DNA of 64,000 nucleotides from Cryobacterium sp. PH31-O1. GTDB lineage: Bacteria; Actinomycetota; Actinomycetes; Actinomycetales; Microbacteriaceae. The stretch lies in NCBI RefSeq assembly GCF_030063455.1, contig NZ_JASITB010000001.1, positions 558,001 through 622,000 of the forward strand. The letters are read 5' to 3'. The notes beneath the pieces were generated by a model that had not been told where the DNA came from, did not search any database, and saw only the letters and a program-made list of their open reading frames with translations. Of this stretch, positions 9,077 to 19,305 are shown one piece after another. Numbering within the stretch: position 1 is the stretch's first letter; each line of letters begins with the position of its first letter. Both the position numbers and the translations under genes were made by a program.

Positions 9077-9582
9077 CGTTCCGTCACTCCTCGCTCCTGC
9101 AGGGCCAGCCGCAGGGCGCGCAGGCCATAGTGCAGCCTTGATTTGACGGTCCCTTCGGGAATGGCGAGGTCGCCGGCGGTCTCGGCCACGGACTGACCCC
9201 GATAGTACGCGCAGACGATGACCGCCCGGTGGTCGACTGAGAGGTCGTGCAGGGCATCCGCGACCAGCCAGGCGTCCAGCAAAGCGTCGGTCTGGTCGTC
9301 GGTGGGCACCTCGGGCAGCTGGTCGGTCGATATCTCGTGCCGGGCCCTGGCCGAGCGACGATCGTCGATCACCAGGTTGCGGGCCACCGTGAAAAGCCAG
9401 GCCCTGGCCGATACTTCGGTTTGGTCAAGCAGGCGGGGGCGTCGCCAGGCGCGCAGCAGGGTCTCCTGCACGACGTCGTCGGCGAAGGCGGGGTCGCGGG
9501 TCAACCGCACGACATATCGCCACAATAGCGCCGCGTGTTCGTCGTGGAGGGCTTGCAAGAGTTCGGTACGCTCATCGGCCAT
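9073..9582 (-). CDS. ECF-family RNA polymerase sigma factor
   Basis: A 169-residue group-IV sigma factor with regions 2 and 4 only. Region 2 shows FADDVVQETLLRAWRRP, and region 2.3/2.4 shows ARAWLFTVARNLVIDDRRSAR. Region 4 shows HRAVIVCAYYRGQSVAETAGDLAIPEGTVKSRLHYGLRALR. It is co-transcribed with the downstream anti-sigma factor (ATGA overlap). The promoter region carries TGAACC-N16-CGTGTT, which resembles the M. tuberculosis SigL consensus, so autoregulation is likely. RBS GGAGG lies just upstream of the ATG. Confidence 0.92.
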   Translation of the reverse strand: MADERTELLQALHDEHAALLWRYVVRLTRDPAFADDVVQETLLRAWRRPRLLDQTEVSARAWLFTVARNLVIDDRRSARARHEISTDQLPEVPTDDQTDALLDAWLVADALHDLSVDHRAVIVCAYYRGQSVAETAGDLAIPEGTVKSRLHYGLRALRLALQERGVTER

Positions 9583-9600
9583 GACCTACCTCCACTGCTT

Positions 9601-9628
9601 AACACGCCGTGCACGCGTGTTCGGTTCA
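9601..9628 (-). promoter_or_regulatory. Putative autoregulated ECF promoter
   Basis: On the minus strand TGAACC (-35, 9628-9623) is followed by 16 bases and CGTGTT (-10, 9606-9601), 18 bp before the sigma ATG. The same stretch contains a 7-7-7 inverted repeat (AACACGC / GCGTGTT, 9601-9621). The match to SigL-type promoters is from memory of the consensus. Confidence 0.65.
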
Positions 9629-9672
9629 CCACTACCAGTTTTCGGGAACTCTAGCCGGAGAGTGTGAGGTTG

Positions 9673-10143
9673 TCAGCGGCGGGCGAACTCGATCGGTGCG
9701 TCGAGATACGGCGTCCAGGCCCTGCGTTCGGTGTCATTGATGCGGCGCGGTCGCTCGCTCGCGGCGTCGACGAGCACAATGGTGGTGTTCGCTCGGGCAT
9801 ATAACAGCTCGGGAAGGACACCTTCCGGGCTGTAGACCTCGTAGCAGACGTCGAGGCTGGCCCCGCCGAGTTTGCCCAGCCACAGTCGCACGTCCAGCGG
9901 CTGGCGCAGGTAGGGTACCGGCGCGAGATACTCGATCTCCTGCCGCGCGATGAGCGTCAGGGTCGCCGCCCCAGGGCGGCCGTCGAGCACGGCCGTGCTC
10001 GCGCCGATCGCCCCATCGTCTTCGGTCACCCAGAATGCCAGGATGCGCGCCTCTTCGAGCAGGCGCAGCATCTCGGCATTGTTGACGTGACCGTAGGCGT
10101 CGAGGTCGGACCAGCGCAGGCGGATCGGTACGTGCAGCTTCAC
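9673..10143 (-). CDS. Acyl-CoA thioesterase, 4HBT/YbgC-like hotdog
   Basis: A 156-residue single-hotdog protein. The catalytic signature of the 4-hydroxybenzoyl-CoA thioesterase family is seen as RWSDLDAYGHVNNAEMLRLLEEAR, followed by the long beta strand IARQEIEYLAPVPY. It lies 18 bp downstream of ettA and has its own RBS (GGAG). It hydrolyses an unidentified acyl-CoA. Confidence 0.82.
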   Translation of the reverse strand: MKLHVPIRLRWSDLDAYGHVNNAEMLRLLEEARILAFWVTEDDGAIGASTAVLDGRPGAATLTLIARQEIEYLAPVPYLRQPLDVRLWLGKLGGASLDVCYEVYSPEGVLPELLYARANTTIVLVDAASERPRRINDTERRAWTPYLDAPIEFARR

Positions 10144-10161
10144 AGAGTCTCCGCGGTTAGC

Positions 10162-11844
<1,683 letters not shown>

Positions 11845-11849
11845 AGTGT

Positions 11850-12404
11850 TTACCAGTCTATTTGCCGGCTGGCCCCGACCAGACACAAACCGGTCGACAG
11901 AATGGGTGCGACCACGCTGTGGAAGCCGTCGCTGGCCGGCCCGATCTGGCCGATCAGGCATTCGCCGGCGAACCGCACCGAGAATTGCACCGCGTCGGCA
12001 GCAAGGTCGGCCTGGGTACGATCGAAGGTCAACTCCATGGCGGCGCGGTCGAACCCGCCGGCCACGAGCGCGTCGACGTAGGCGCGTCCGTCGGCGGCCG
12101 GGTTGGCCGTGGTGACCGCCGCGGCCAGAAAGTTGAAGTAGCCGAGGTTGTCGGCGGCGGTTCCCCGGGGTAGCAGAGCGGGGCCGGGGTCAGGATCGGG
12201 TGTCGCCGATGGCTCCGGTATGGCCGTGTCGGCGGACGCCGTCCCGCTGGACGCCGGCTCCACCGGGCTGCCCGAGCAGGCTGTCAGGCTGATCGCGACG
12301 AGCAGCACTGCGCCCACCGCTCCCACGGTTTGCCACGAGCGGCGGGGGCGCCATCGCTTCGAACCCGTCGTCATTGTCTGCCCTGCTGGTTCTGCCACGC
12401 TCAC
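11850..12404 (-). CDS. Putative lipoprotein upstream of ettA
   Basis: 184 residues from a GTG preceded by GGGGGAGG. An alternative ATG at 12374 would shorten the basic N-region. After RRSWQ comes a hydrophobic stretch and the lipobox LTAC, then a Ser/Pro/Thr-rich linker and a roughly 110-residue domain (DNLGYFNFLAAAVTTANPAADGRAYVDALVAGGFD). It resembles small lipoproteins common in Microbacteriaceae (I think annotated as DUF6993). Function unknown; outer face of the membrane. Confidence 0.75.
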   Translation of the reverse strand: MSVAEPAGQTMTTGSKRWRPRRSWQTVGAVGAVLLVAISLTACSGSPVEPASSGTASADTAIPEPSATPDPDPGPALLPRGTAADNLGYFNFLAAAVTTANPAADGRAYVDALVAGGFDRAAMELTFDRTQADLAADAVQFSVRFAGECLIGQIGPASDGFHSVVAPILSTGLCLVGASRQIDW

Positions 12405-12419
12405 GAACTGCCTCCCCCG

Positions 12420-12435
12420 GTCCACGCACGTGGAC
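12420..12435. other. 7-2-7 inverted repeat between ssb paralogue and lipoprotein gene
   Basis: GTCCACG-CA-CGTGGAC sits between the SSB paralogue stop and the lipoprotein start. There is no T-run, so it is more likely a processing or attenuation hairpin, or an operator, than a terminator. Confidence 0.5.
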
Positions 12436-12439
12436 GATG

Positions 12440-13015
12440 TTACGAGTCTAAACGCGCAAACGCATCCTGGTCAGCGTCGTTATCGGTGGGAACAAAGCCG
12501 TCTCCGGCAAGGTCGCTGCGCCCGGGGTCAGCCTCGTACGCAGCGAAGGAGTCGGCGGATTCAAAGAGTTCAACCGGTTCCGGCTCGTTCTGCTCGGCAC
12601 TGCTCTGGTCGGCACTGCTCTGGTCGGCACTGCCCTGCTCGGCACCGGTACGGGTCGGTGCCGCGCTGCGCACCGGCGTCGTGGTGTACCAGGTGAGGTC
12701 GTGACCGACAGAGTCAGCAAGGATCTCAACGGAAGTCCCGGATTTTTCTGCGTTGGTCCATTGCGAAACGACCAGCCGACCGGTGACGAGAACGTGCTCG
12801 CCTTTATTGAGCGACTTTCCCGCATTCTTGGCCAGCTGGCGAAACGTCGTGACGGAGTACCAGCAGCTCTCGTCGACGATCCATTCGTTTGTCGCCTTGT
12901 CACGGTGGGTCTGGCGGGAGGCCAACCGAAAAGTGGTGATCGGAGACCCGTTCTTGTCGAAGGTCAAACGGGGGACCGTGCCGATGACTCCCGATATTGT
13001 GATGTGGTCGCTCAT
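12440..13015 (-). CDS. ssb: Single-stranded DNA-binding protein paralogue
   Basis: 191 residues. The OB-fold region MSDHITISGVIGTVPRL to VEILADSVGHDL matches bacterial SSB, with the typical VTGRL and WYSVTTFRQLAKN stretches. The C-terminal half is a Ser/Glu/Asp-rich tail containing four imperfect 15-bp repeats. It ends ...FARLDS instead of the acidic DDDIPF tip that recruits partner proteins in housekeeping SSB. The neighbours (MsrA, EttA) are also unlike rpsF-ssb-rpsR. It therefore looks like an accessory SSB. ATG 13015 has upstream purines; an earlier start would add unrelated residues. Confidence 0.85.
   Translation of the reverse strand: MSDHITISGVIGTVPRLTFDKNGSPITTFRLASRQTHRDKATNEWIVDESCWYSVTTFRQLAKNAGKSLNKGEHVLVTGRLVVSQWTNAEKSGTSVEILADSVGHDLTWYTTTPVRSAAPTRTGAEQGSADQSSADQSSAEQNEPEPVELFESADSFAAYEADPGRSDLAGDGFVPTDNDADQDAFARLDS
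12586..12645. repeat. Four imperfect 15-bp tandem repeats in SSB tail
   Basis: Units 12601-12615 and 12616-12630 are identical (TGCTCTGGTCGGCAC); 12586-12600 and 12631-12645 diverge slightly. All are in frame and encode SADQS-like repeats in the disordered tail. Confidence 0.85.
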
Positions 13016-13222
13016 GGTTTCTCCCGGCACGGTGATCGCGTGAAAACGCAAGCGCAAGGCGCCAGGCGTTCCGCCGGCGCACACGACCCGGGAACGACAA
13101 CTCGTGCCAGTCTTCGTCGTTCCCAGGTCGCACACTGCGAGTGTGCCGCGTCAAGGAACCTCTCGGTGCCGGCCGCGGAAAACGGTGGAGAATCCTGCCA
13201 CCGAACGGCTGGGGAGGAGAAG

Positions 13223-13747
13223 CTAACCGACGAGGTATTCGGAATACGACTTGCGAATCTTGTTGACCTTCGGCACCGCGACAGCCATGCAGTAGCCCTG
13301 ACCGGGATTCTTGTTGAAGAAGTCCTGGTGGTAGTCCTCGGCCTCGTGATAGTCGCCGAGCGGTTCGATCGTGGTCGTGATGCCGGAGCCCCACCACTCA
13401 CTGGCCCGCTCACGAGCCGTTTCGAACAGCTGCTTCTGCTCATCGTCGGTGTAGAACATTGCCGACCGGTACTGGGTACCCACGTCATTGCCCTGGCGGT
13501 TGAGTTGGGTCGGATCGTGCAGTGTGAAGAACACGTCGAGAATGACGCTGGCCGGAATCACGTCGGGGTCGAAGGTCACGGCGACGGCTTCGGCATGGCC
13601 GGTGCGCCCGGTACACACCGCGTCATAGTTCGGGTTGGCGGTGGTGCCGCCGGTATACCCGGACACCACGTCGCTCACTCCGCGTAGGACCCGATAGACA
13701 GCATCGAGACACCAGAAACATCCACCTGCGACCACAAAAGTTTGCAC
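13223..13747 (-). CDS. msrA: Peptide-methionine (S)-S-oxide reductase MsrA
   Basis: 174 residues, normal for MsrA. The catalytic motif GCFWC is at residues 9-13 (GGCFWCLDAVYRVLRGV). GYTGG and YHQDFFNKNPGQGYC are also present; the latter may supply a resolving cysteine. It repairs oxidised methionine using thioredoxin-type reductants. The GTG start has a TAGGCT box seven bases upstream, so the gene is probably leaderless. Confidence 0.95.
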   Translation of the reverse strand: MQTFVVAGGCFWCLDAVYRVLRGVSDVVSGYTGGTTANPNYDAVCTGRTGHAEAVAVTFDPDVIPASVILDVFFTLHDPTQLNRQGNDVGTQYRSAMFYTDDEQKQLFETARERASEWWGSGITTTIEPLGDYHEAEDYHQDFFNKNPGQGYCMAVAVPKVNKIRKSYSEYLVG

Positions 13748-13899
13748 CCGATCAGCCTAACTCGTCCGTCGCTCCGCCCACAGTTGTAACCGGCGTTCAC
13801 GCCGTCTGTTCGCCCAAAGCGGATGTCGGTGGTCACCCATACGGTGAAGGAAACACCTGCGGCCGGCTGGTATCACGCATTCGCAACGAAGGAGCTCGA

Positions 13900-14145
13900 A
13901 TGTCCACTCTCACTGCGCCACGTACTCGCGCAGCCATGCCTCCCGTGCGTGGCCGCAGCTTCATTCTCGTTCGCGACGGGCTCTGGCGCATCGTCGATGC
14001 CAGCGGCGCTGTCATCGGCTACATCGAATGCCACTCGGGGGACGACGGCGATCGATACAGCGCTCGCCGCGTGGTTTTCTCCACCCGCACCCACGACCTC
14101 GGCGTGTTCTGTCGCATCGGCGACGCGGTCGACTGCTTTCGCTAG
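13900..14145 (+). CDS. Small conserved hypothetical protein
   Basis: 81 residues: a basic N-terminus, then RSFILVRDGLWRIVDASGAVIGYIE and RVVFSTRTHDLGVFCRIGDAVDCF, which read as a small beta-rich fold. RBS GGAG lies seven bases before the ATG. No family recognised. Codon use matches its neighbours. Confidence 0.65.
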   Translation: MSTLTAPRTRAAMPPVRGRSFILVRDGLWRIVDASGAVIGYIECHSGDDGDRYSARRVVFSTRTHDLGVFCRIGDAVDCFR

Positions 14146-14228
14146 CGGGCACCTAATACTGCATTCGCGTGGGGGCACGCCGCGTCTGGTCCCCGAGAAC
14201 GGGGCGCGGCGCGGATAAAATCCACCAC

Positions 14229-14993
14229 ATGGAATGGTGGAATAACTTCGTAGCCTGGTTTACCGCGGAAAGCACCCGACCGCTGGTTTTCGCCGCGGTC
14301 GTGTTCGTCGGCGCGATCGTCATTGCCAGTGTGCTGGCGGCGTTGATCTCGCGCGGGGCCGTCAAACGCATCCTCACCCAGCGGGATCGCGAGATCAAGG
14401 TGGCCGCGATCGCGGCCCTCGTCGATGCCGCCACCGAGGCATCCGTCTGGAATTCACTGACACCGCAGGAGCAGGTTATGAGCGATCGTGCCGTCGGCCA
14501 GGCGGATATCCAAGTGCGGTTGTTGCCGATCCGCGGATCGGGAATTGCCGCGAATTGGGCCAACCACGAACTGTACGAACTCAAACGCACCTCCGCCACC
14601 TTCGGCTACCAGCTGGAGCCGGCCCTGGTTGAGTTTCGTGACCGCCTGGTCGAATGGCAGAACAAGCCGGCCCGCGCACGCAAGATCTTTCAGGGCGACC
14701 TGGACCGGTGGAAGGCGCAGAACTCCTCCACCGAGAAGAGCCTGCTCGCCGAGCAGGACGCATGGGTGGCCCAGCAGCATCACGATCAGTACGCGGCGAA
14801 CGATTCCGCTCCGGCGCCGGTGCGGGCCGCACCGCTCACCCCCGCGACCGTGAACCGTGGGGCGGCATCCGCTTCACCGGTGTCGGCGTCCGATGCATCA
14901 ACGGAGACGCAGCGTCTACTCGACGACGTGAACAAGCTCGAGGTGCGCAGCACCGACCCGCTGACGCGATCCTCGGCGGCCCCGACGCTCTAA
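14229..14993 (+). CDS. Single-span membrane protein, hypothetical
   Basis: 254 residues with one N-terminal span (PLVFAAVVFVGAIVIASVLAALI), a charged cytoplasmic domain rich in Trp/Glu/Lys, and a disordered Ala/Pro/Ser tail. A TAAAAT -10 box eight bases before the ATG suggests a leaderless transcript. It is followed by a very strong terminator. No function assigned. Confidence 0.7.
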   Translation: MEWWNNFVAWFTAESTRPLVFAAVVFVGAIVIASVLAALISRGAVKRILTQRDREIKVAAIAALVDAATEASVWNSLTPQEQVMSDRAVGQADIQVRLLPIRGSGIAANWANHELYELKRTSATFGYQLEPALVEFRDRLVEWQNKPARARKIFQGDLDRWKAQNSSTEKSLLAEQDAWVAQQHHDQYAANDSAPAPVRAAPLTPATVNRGAASASPVSASDASTETQRLLDDVNKLEVRSTDPLTRSSAAPTL

Positions 14994-15011
14994 ACCTCGA
15001 CGACACCACCA

Positions 15012-15060
15012 ACGAGTCGGGGGGGGGGGGCGCGGGCCCCCCCCCCCCGACTCGTTTTTT
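15012..15060 (+). terminator. Rho-independent terminator with G12/C12 stem
   Basis: ACGAGTC plus twelve G pairs with twelve C plus GACTCGT around a six-base loop, giving a perfect 19-bp stem followed by six T. It terminates the rightward membrane-protein gene. The opposite direction (nadE) has a poor T-tract. Confidence 0.92.
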
Positions 15061-15075
15061 CATCCCGTTCGGAAC

Positions 15076-15897
15076 CTACTTCCACCACTCGTCAAAGAGG
15101 GAGGCTGGAACCCGACGCTTGTGCTCGGTGCTGAGGAAGCGCGCTTCGATGGCATCGGCCACCTCGTCTTCTACCGGCTGGCCTTCAAGAAAGTCGTCGA
15201 TGTGCTCGTACTGCAATCCGAGATTGGCCTCGTCGGTCTGGCCGGGAGTGTGGTCGAGCAGGTCAGCGGTGGGATCCTTCAGGTAGAGCTGCTCTGGCGC
15301 GCCCAGCTCCATCAGCAGGGATCTGCCCTGGCGCTTGGTCAATCCGGTCAGCGGCAGAATGTCGGTGCCGCCGTCGCCGTACTTGGTGAAGAATCCGGTC
15401 ACCGCTTCGGCAGCATGGTCGGTGCCTACCACGAGCAGACCAAGCTGGCCGGCCAGGGCATACTGGGCGATCATGCGGGAACGCGCCTTGACGTTGCCCT
15501 TGGTGAAGTCGGTCATGGCCACGTCGAGACTGGCCAGAAATTCGCTCTCGAACCCGTCGACGGCGAGTTCGATGTTGAAGGTTGCCTGCGAGGGCGGGCG
15601 GATGAAATCCAACGCGAGTTGGGCATCCGCTTCGTCGCGCTGCACAGCGTAGGGCAGGCGCACGGCCACGAAGGTCGCCGGGTGCCCCTCGGCGACGAGT
15701 TCGTCGACCGCCATCGCACACAGCCGGCCGGCGAGGGTGGAGTCCTGACCTCCACTGATGCCAAGCACAAAGCCCTGGGCGCCGGTTCGCTTGAGGTAGG
15801 CCTTGAGAAACTTCACCCGGCGGCGCACCTCGGCGGCCGGTTCGATGGTGGGTGAGACGTTGAGTTCCGCGATGATTCGCGCCTGGAGTTCTCGCAT
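15076..15897 (-). CDS. nadE: NH3-dependent NAD+ synthetase
   Basis: 273 residues. The adenylation P-loop SGGQDST lies in [43 protein letters not shown] and [18 protein letters not shown] are typical of ammonia-dependent NadE, and no glutaminase domain is present. It converts deamido-NAD to NAD. ATG 15897 aligns with the E. coli start and has a TAGATT box six bases upstream; the TTG at 15912 is less likely. It is the last intact core-type gene before the accessory region. Confidence 0.95.
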   Translation of the reverse strand: MRELQARIIAELNVSPTIEPAAEVRRRVKFLKAYLKRTGAQGFVLGISGGQDSTLAGRLCAMAVDELVAEGHPATFVAVRLPYAVQRDEADAQLALDFIRPPSQATFNIELAVDGFESEFLASLDVAMTDFTKGNVKARSRMIAQYALAGQLGLLVVGTDHAAEAVTGFFTKYGDGGTDILPLTGLTKRQGRSLLMELGAPEQLYLKDPTADLLDHTPGQTDEANLGLQYEHIDDFLEGQPVEDEVADAIEARFLSTEHKRRVPASLFDEWWK

Positions 15898-15944
15898 ACT
15901 TGAATCTACCAATCCTCGGGAATGCGTGCTGCGGCAGCCTCCAT

Positions 15945-16985
15945 AGGCCGATTATCCGCGCGGCGGGGCTCGCCGCGGGCGGCGTCGGCGGCGGCGGATT
16001 CTGGGAAGCCAAGACCCGCACGGCCCTGCAGCCCATGTTGCACGCGGCAGCGCTCGACCACTGCTCTCCGGCCGACCTCTTTCGCTGGACCCTCGACCCG
16101 GCCGCCGCCCACGACGCCGTCTCCATCCTGCTGAGCACGCCGGGCGCGGCCACCGGCTGGGGCGACTCGCTCCGGGCCACGCTCGAGGCCGACCCCCGCA
16201 CGCGCGACTCCATCTGGCAAGGAGTCTCGCTCTCGTTGGGTGCCCTGGCCGACCCACGCGTACTGGATGCAGTCTCACCGCCAGAAGACGAGGGCTTCGA
16301 CCCCGAAGCGTTCCTACGCAGCAACGGCACGCTCTATCTGCTCGCTACCGGTGCGGGCTCGAACAACTCGGCCGCACTCTTGTCCGCTCTCGTCGAGGAC
16401 CTCGTTGAAACCGCCCGCCGCGTGGCCGCACGGAGCGCCGGTGCCCGGCGCGACCCGCCGCTGCTGCTCGCCCTCGACGAGATCGGCAACCTAGCACCAC
16501 GCCCCTCGCTCCCGACCCTGATGGCCGAGGGTGGCGGCACCGGCATCACCACAATGCCGGTGTTGCAATCACTCACGCAGGACCGCACGAAGTGGAGCGA
16601 CAACGCGGCCGGCACCATCTGGGACTCATCCAACGTCAAGATCGTGCTCGGCGGAGGCCCCAACTCACGGGGCTTGCACGATCTTTCGACCCTGATCGGT
16701 GACCGCGACGAAACGACAGACTCGACGACAACCGGCGATCGTGGCTCAAGGTCGTCGCAGCGCTCCATCCGCCGTGTGCCGATCATGCCGTCAGACACGA
16801 TCCGCACCCTGCCCTTCGGCACCGGCCTGATCATGTTCCGAGCGGCGCCACCCATCATCGCGAGCCTGCAAATGCGGACCGCCCGCCCCGACCGCGATGA
16901 GGACTTCGTGCAGTTCGTCGTCGACGATGTCGCGCGTCGCCGCGATGCCGAGGCATCGTTCTACTCTCGCGCTGAATCTAGTTGA
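15945..16985 (+). pseudogene. Conjugative coupling protein (VirD4/TraG-like), 5'-truncated
   Basis: About 345 residues match only the C-terminal half of actinobacterial type-IV coupling ATPases: FWEAKTRTALQPMLHAAALDH, SIWQGVSLSLGALADPRVLDAVSP, LLALDEIGNLAPRPSLPTLMAEGG (Walker B region), TGITTMPVLQSL and RSIRRVPIMPSDTIRTLPFGTG. The N-terminal membrane and Walker A part is absent; homology begins at about [11 protein letters not shown], right next to nadE. In intact elements this protein feeds DNA to the conjugation channel. Here it is a remnant marking the left edge of the accessory region. Confidence 0.85.
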
Positions 16986-17135
16986 TATCGCAAATCCTTG
17001 GCTCTTGCGAAGGGCGCAAAAGAGATTGCTTCGCTGTCGCAGTTGACGCTCCTGAGCGAGAATGTTCAAAGGGCGGGGTAAACGCGACACCTTCGGACTC
17101 GTAACCCGCAGCTCCCAGTATCCGTGCGGAGGTGC

Positions 17136-17157
17136 CCGCTCAGCGTCCGGCTTACGG
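17136..17157. repeat. 22-nt intergenic palindrome, copy 1
   Basis: CCGCT...GTCCGGCTTACGG. Same sub-type as copies at 22467 and 35635. Confidence 0.75.
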
Positions 17158-17167
17158 TCACACTGTG

Positions 17168-17659
17168 TCATCGCCACCGCGATGTGCGCCGCCGTTCGGC
17201 TGGGCGAATTTCGAATACCGGGTATGCGGCCGCTACAGCTTCGAAGGCCGCGAGCGGGGCGTCCTTGTCGACCGGGATATGTGGCCGTCCCCCTGGTGCG
17301 CGCCGAAGGTAGTTCTTGATGATGGGCGCCCGGAGATTCACGTCGACCATGGTCAGAACGACGTCCCGCCTTCTGCCCGCACGGATAACGACCTGACCGT
17401 CTGCGGCGAGCACGTTGCGCACCCAGCGGGCGCCCGGGCCGGGCATAGAGACGACGTAGCGCCGACCGTCGACTTTGGCCGTCACCAGGGGAAGGGCGAG
17501 CCTGGTCCCGGACTTGGGGTTGACGGTGTCAAGGCGAATCAACCACCATCCCGTAAGGCCGGTCGCCGCGAGGCGGGCCATCGTGCGGTTGGCGCGCATA
17601 GCTGCTGCTCCGGGTCTGCCGCCCACGTACATCTCCCGGTGGCGTTCATTGAATCCCAT
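17168..17659 (-). CDS. Ddn-like F420(H2)/deazaflavin-dependent nitroreductase-family protein
   Basis: 163 residues. The split-barrel signature of the DDN family is seen as LPLVTAKVDGRRYVVSMPGPGARWVRNVLAADGQVVIRAGRRRDVVLTMVDV, ending AAYPVFEIRP. Family members use F420H2 to reduce diverse substrates; substrate unknown. ATG 17659 is 4 bp after the stop of the small upstream membrane-protein ORF, suggesting co-transcription. Confidence 0.82.
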   Translation of the reverse strand: MGFNERHREMYVGGRPGAAAMRANRTMARLAATGLTGWWLIRLDTVNPKSGTRLALPLVTAKVDGRRYVVSMPGPGARWVRNVLAADGQVVIRAGRRRDVVLTMVDVNLRAPIIKNYLRRAPGGRPHIPVDKDAPLAAFEAVAAAYPVFEIRPAERRRTSRWR

Positions 17660-17663
17660 GACG

Positions 17664-17936
17664 TCAAGTATCCGCCGCGGCGACCAAGCCAATGTCGAGA
17701 GCCAGTCCGTCCGAGTCCGCGGGGTACTCGCGGGGGCGAGGCATCGATATCGGTTCGGCCCAATTGCGCGCGAGCAACGAGTAGGCGCCGGCTGGCACCA
17801 GAACCGTGAGCACCGGGACAAGTTCCGCCCACAGGGCCACGGAATCCTGGCGGTCCTCCAGACGCGGCATGGCGACAGCCGCGGCGACGACGGCCACGGT
17901 TGCGGTCGCAGTCAGCTCGCCGGCGCCGAGATTCAC
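17664..17936 (-). CDS. Small membrane protein upstream of Ddn-like gene
   Basis: 90 residues from GTG with two hydrophobic stretches (ATATVAVVAAAVAM and LVPVLTVLVPAGAYSLL) and a polar tail. No clear RBS. It could be a real small membrane protein or the tail of a longer lost gene. Its close spacing to the Ddn-like gene supports a shared transcript. Confidence 0.45.
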   Translation of the reverse strand: MNLGAGELTATATVAVVAAAVAMPRLEDRQDSVALWAELVPVLTVLVPAGAYSLLARNWAEPISMPRPREYPADSDGLALDIGLVAAADT

Positions 17937-17995
17937 GTACTTGCGTCGCAGTGTTTCTCGCCATTTTGGGCAACAGTACGCATTCGAGCGTACTA

Positions 17996-18039
17996 GTTCG
18001 AGTTTTTTCGCAGCATGCTATGTTCGATAAAACTCGTAC
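17996..18039. promoter_or_regulatory. Two ArsR-type operators upstream of the MFS gene
   Basis: The proximal site 18022-18039 reads GTTCGATAAAACTCGTAC. A degenerate reverse copy lies at 17996-18013 (about 14 of 18 matches). The same motif recurs in front of the convergent ArsR gene at 19693. Confidence 0.75.
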
Positions 18040-18057
18040 AACGGATCTGAGGCCCTA

Positions 18058-19293
18058 ATGAACATCATCGAGGAAGAATCACCTGCCTCCGCCCCCGGGC
18101 TCACAGACAACTGGCCGCAGCTGCGGATGCTGCTGGCGGCATCACTGGTTACCGCGGTCTTTGCGCTCTCGAATTCACCGACCCCGCTCTACGTGCGGTG
18201 GCAGGCGCAGCTCGGATTCTCGGACGGCACCCTGACGCTGATCTTTGCCGCGTACATTGCCGGACTGCTCTTGACCCTGCTGGTCGCCGGTCAACTGGCC
18301 GACCGATTTGGACGCAAACCTGTGCTCATCCCCGGCCTAACGCTGGCGATTGTGGCGTGCACGCTGTTCGCTGTCGCCGACTCCGTCACGGTCCTGGTCC
18401 TTGCGCGGTTTCTGACCGGTATCTCCGTCGGCGTCATCGTCTCGGCCGGAATCGCCGCCGTGGTCGACGTGGGTGGACCCACTCGCCGACGTCAAGCATC
18501 GCTGACCGCGTCGGTGGCCATGGTGCTGGGCGCCGGCCTCGGCCCGCTGCTCGGCGGGCTGTTCGCTCAGATTCTGGCAGCACCAATCGTGCCGCTCTTT
18601 CTGACCGAGCTGGTCATCTTGGTGGCCGCCCTCATCGTGGCCATCGCACTGCCCCTCAAACAGCACCATGTGCGCGCCAGCGAAGCCGCTCGGGAGGGGC
18701 GCACCTGGCGGCTCCCCCGGGTTCCCCGTGAATACCGGATGCATGTGGGCCTCGGCATCGCCGTGTTCGCCCCGGGAATCACCGCAACGTCATTCGTGCT
18801 CTCACTCGGCCCCTCGTTGCTGTCAACGCTGCTGAACATCACCAGCCCACTTATCGCCGGCGGCATGGCCTGCGCGATGTTCCTGGCCGCGACCGGTGTT
18901 CAGTTGGCGGTCGGTCGGCTGCGGGTGCGCACAATCTTCATGCTGGGCAGCGTCGTCACAATTGCCTCAATGCTTTCCCTGGCCGTGGCGGTCAACGCTT
19001 CACTGTCGGGGTTTCTGATCGCTGCCGCGTTACTAGCCGGCGCCGGGCAGGGGCTCGGCCAACTCGGCGGGCTCACCCTGATCGGTGCGCACATTCCAGG
19101 CCATCTGCGGGCCGAGGCGAACTCCGTGCTCAACATCGGCGGGTACATCCCGGCCGGGTTGATTCCGGTGGCGACCGGCTTCCTGGTGGACGCCATCGGT
19201 CTCGCCCGCGGGGCCTCCGGTTTCGCGATCATTCTGGTCACGGCCGCTACGACCGCTCTCGTCTACGTTCACCGCCGGCTCGAGCGCGACTAG
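18058..19293 (+). CDS. MFS transporter
   Basis: 411 residues with about 12 hydrophobic segments. MFS motif A is present as GQLADRFGRKPVLIPG in the loop after TM2. RFLTGISVGVIVSAGIAAV belongs to TM4. RBS GAGG is five bases upstream. It forms a convergent pair with an ArsR repressor carrying the same operator, so this is a repressor-controlled exporter or importer. The substrate (drug, metal chelate or organic) is not deducible. Confidence 0.85.
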   Translation: MNIIEEESPASAPGLTDNWPQLRMLLAASLVTAVFALSNSPTPLYVRWQAQLGFSDGTLTLIFAAYIAGLLLTLLVAGQLADRFGRKPVLIPGLTLAIVACTLFAVADSVTVLVLARFLTGISVGVIVSAGIAAVVDVGGPTRRRQASLTASVAMVLGAGLGPLLGGLFAQILAAPIVPLFLTELVILVAALIVAIALPLKQHHVRASEAAREGRTWRLPRVPREYRMHVGLGIAVFAPGITATSFVLSLGPSLLSTLLNITSPLIAGGMACAMFLAATGVQLAVGRLRVRTIFMLGSVVTIASMLSLAVAVNASLSGFLIAAALLAGAGQGLGQLGGLTLIGAHIPGHLRAEANSVLNIGGYIPAGLIPVATGFLVDAIGLARGASGFAIILVTAATTALVYVHRRLERD

Positions 19294-19305
19294 CGTGCGC
19301 GTGGG

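Noticed and set aside
15900..17170. Second copy of the tRNA-Arg 3' end as attachment site
   Set aside because: I searched by eye for the 3' tRNA sequence near the coupling-protein remnant and found none.
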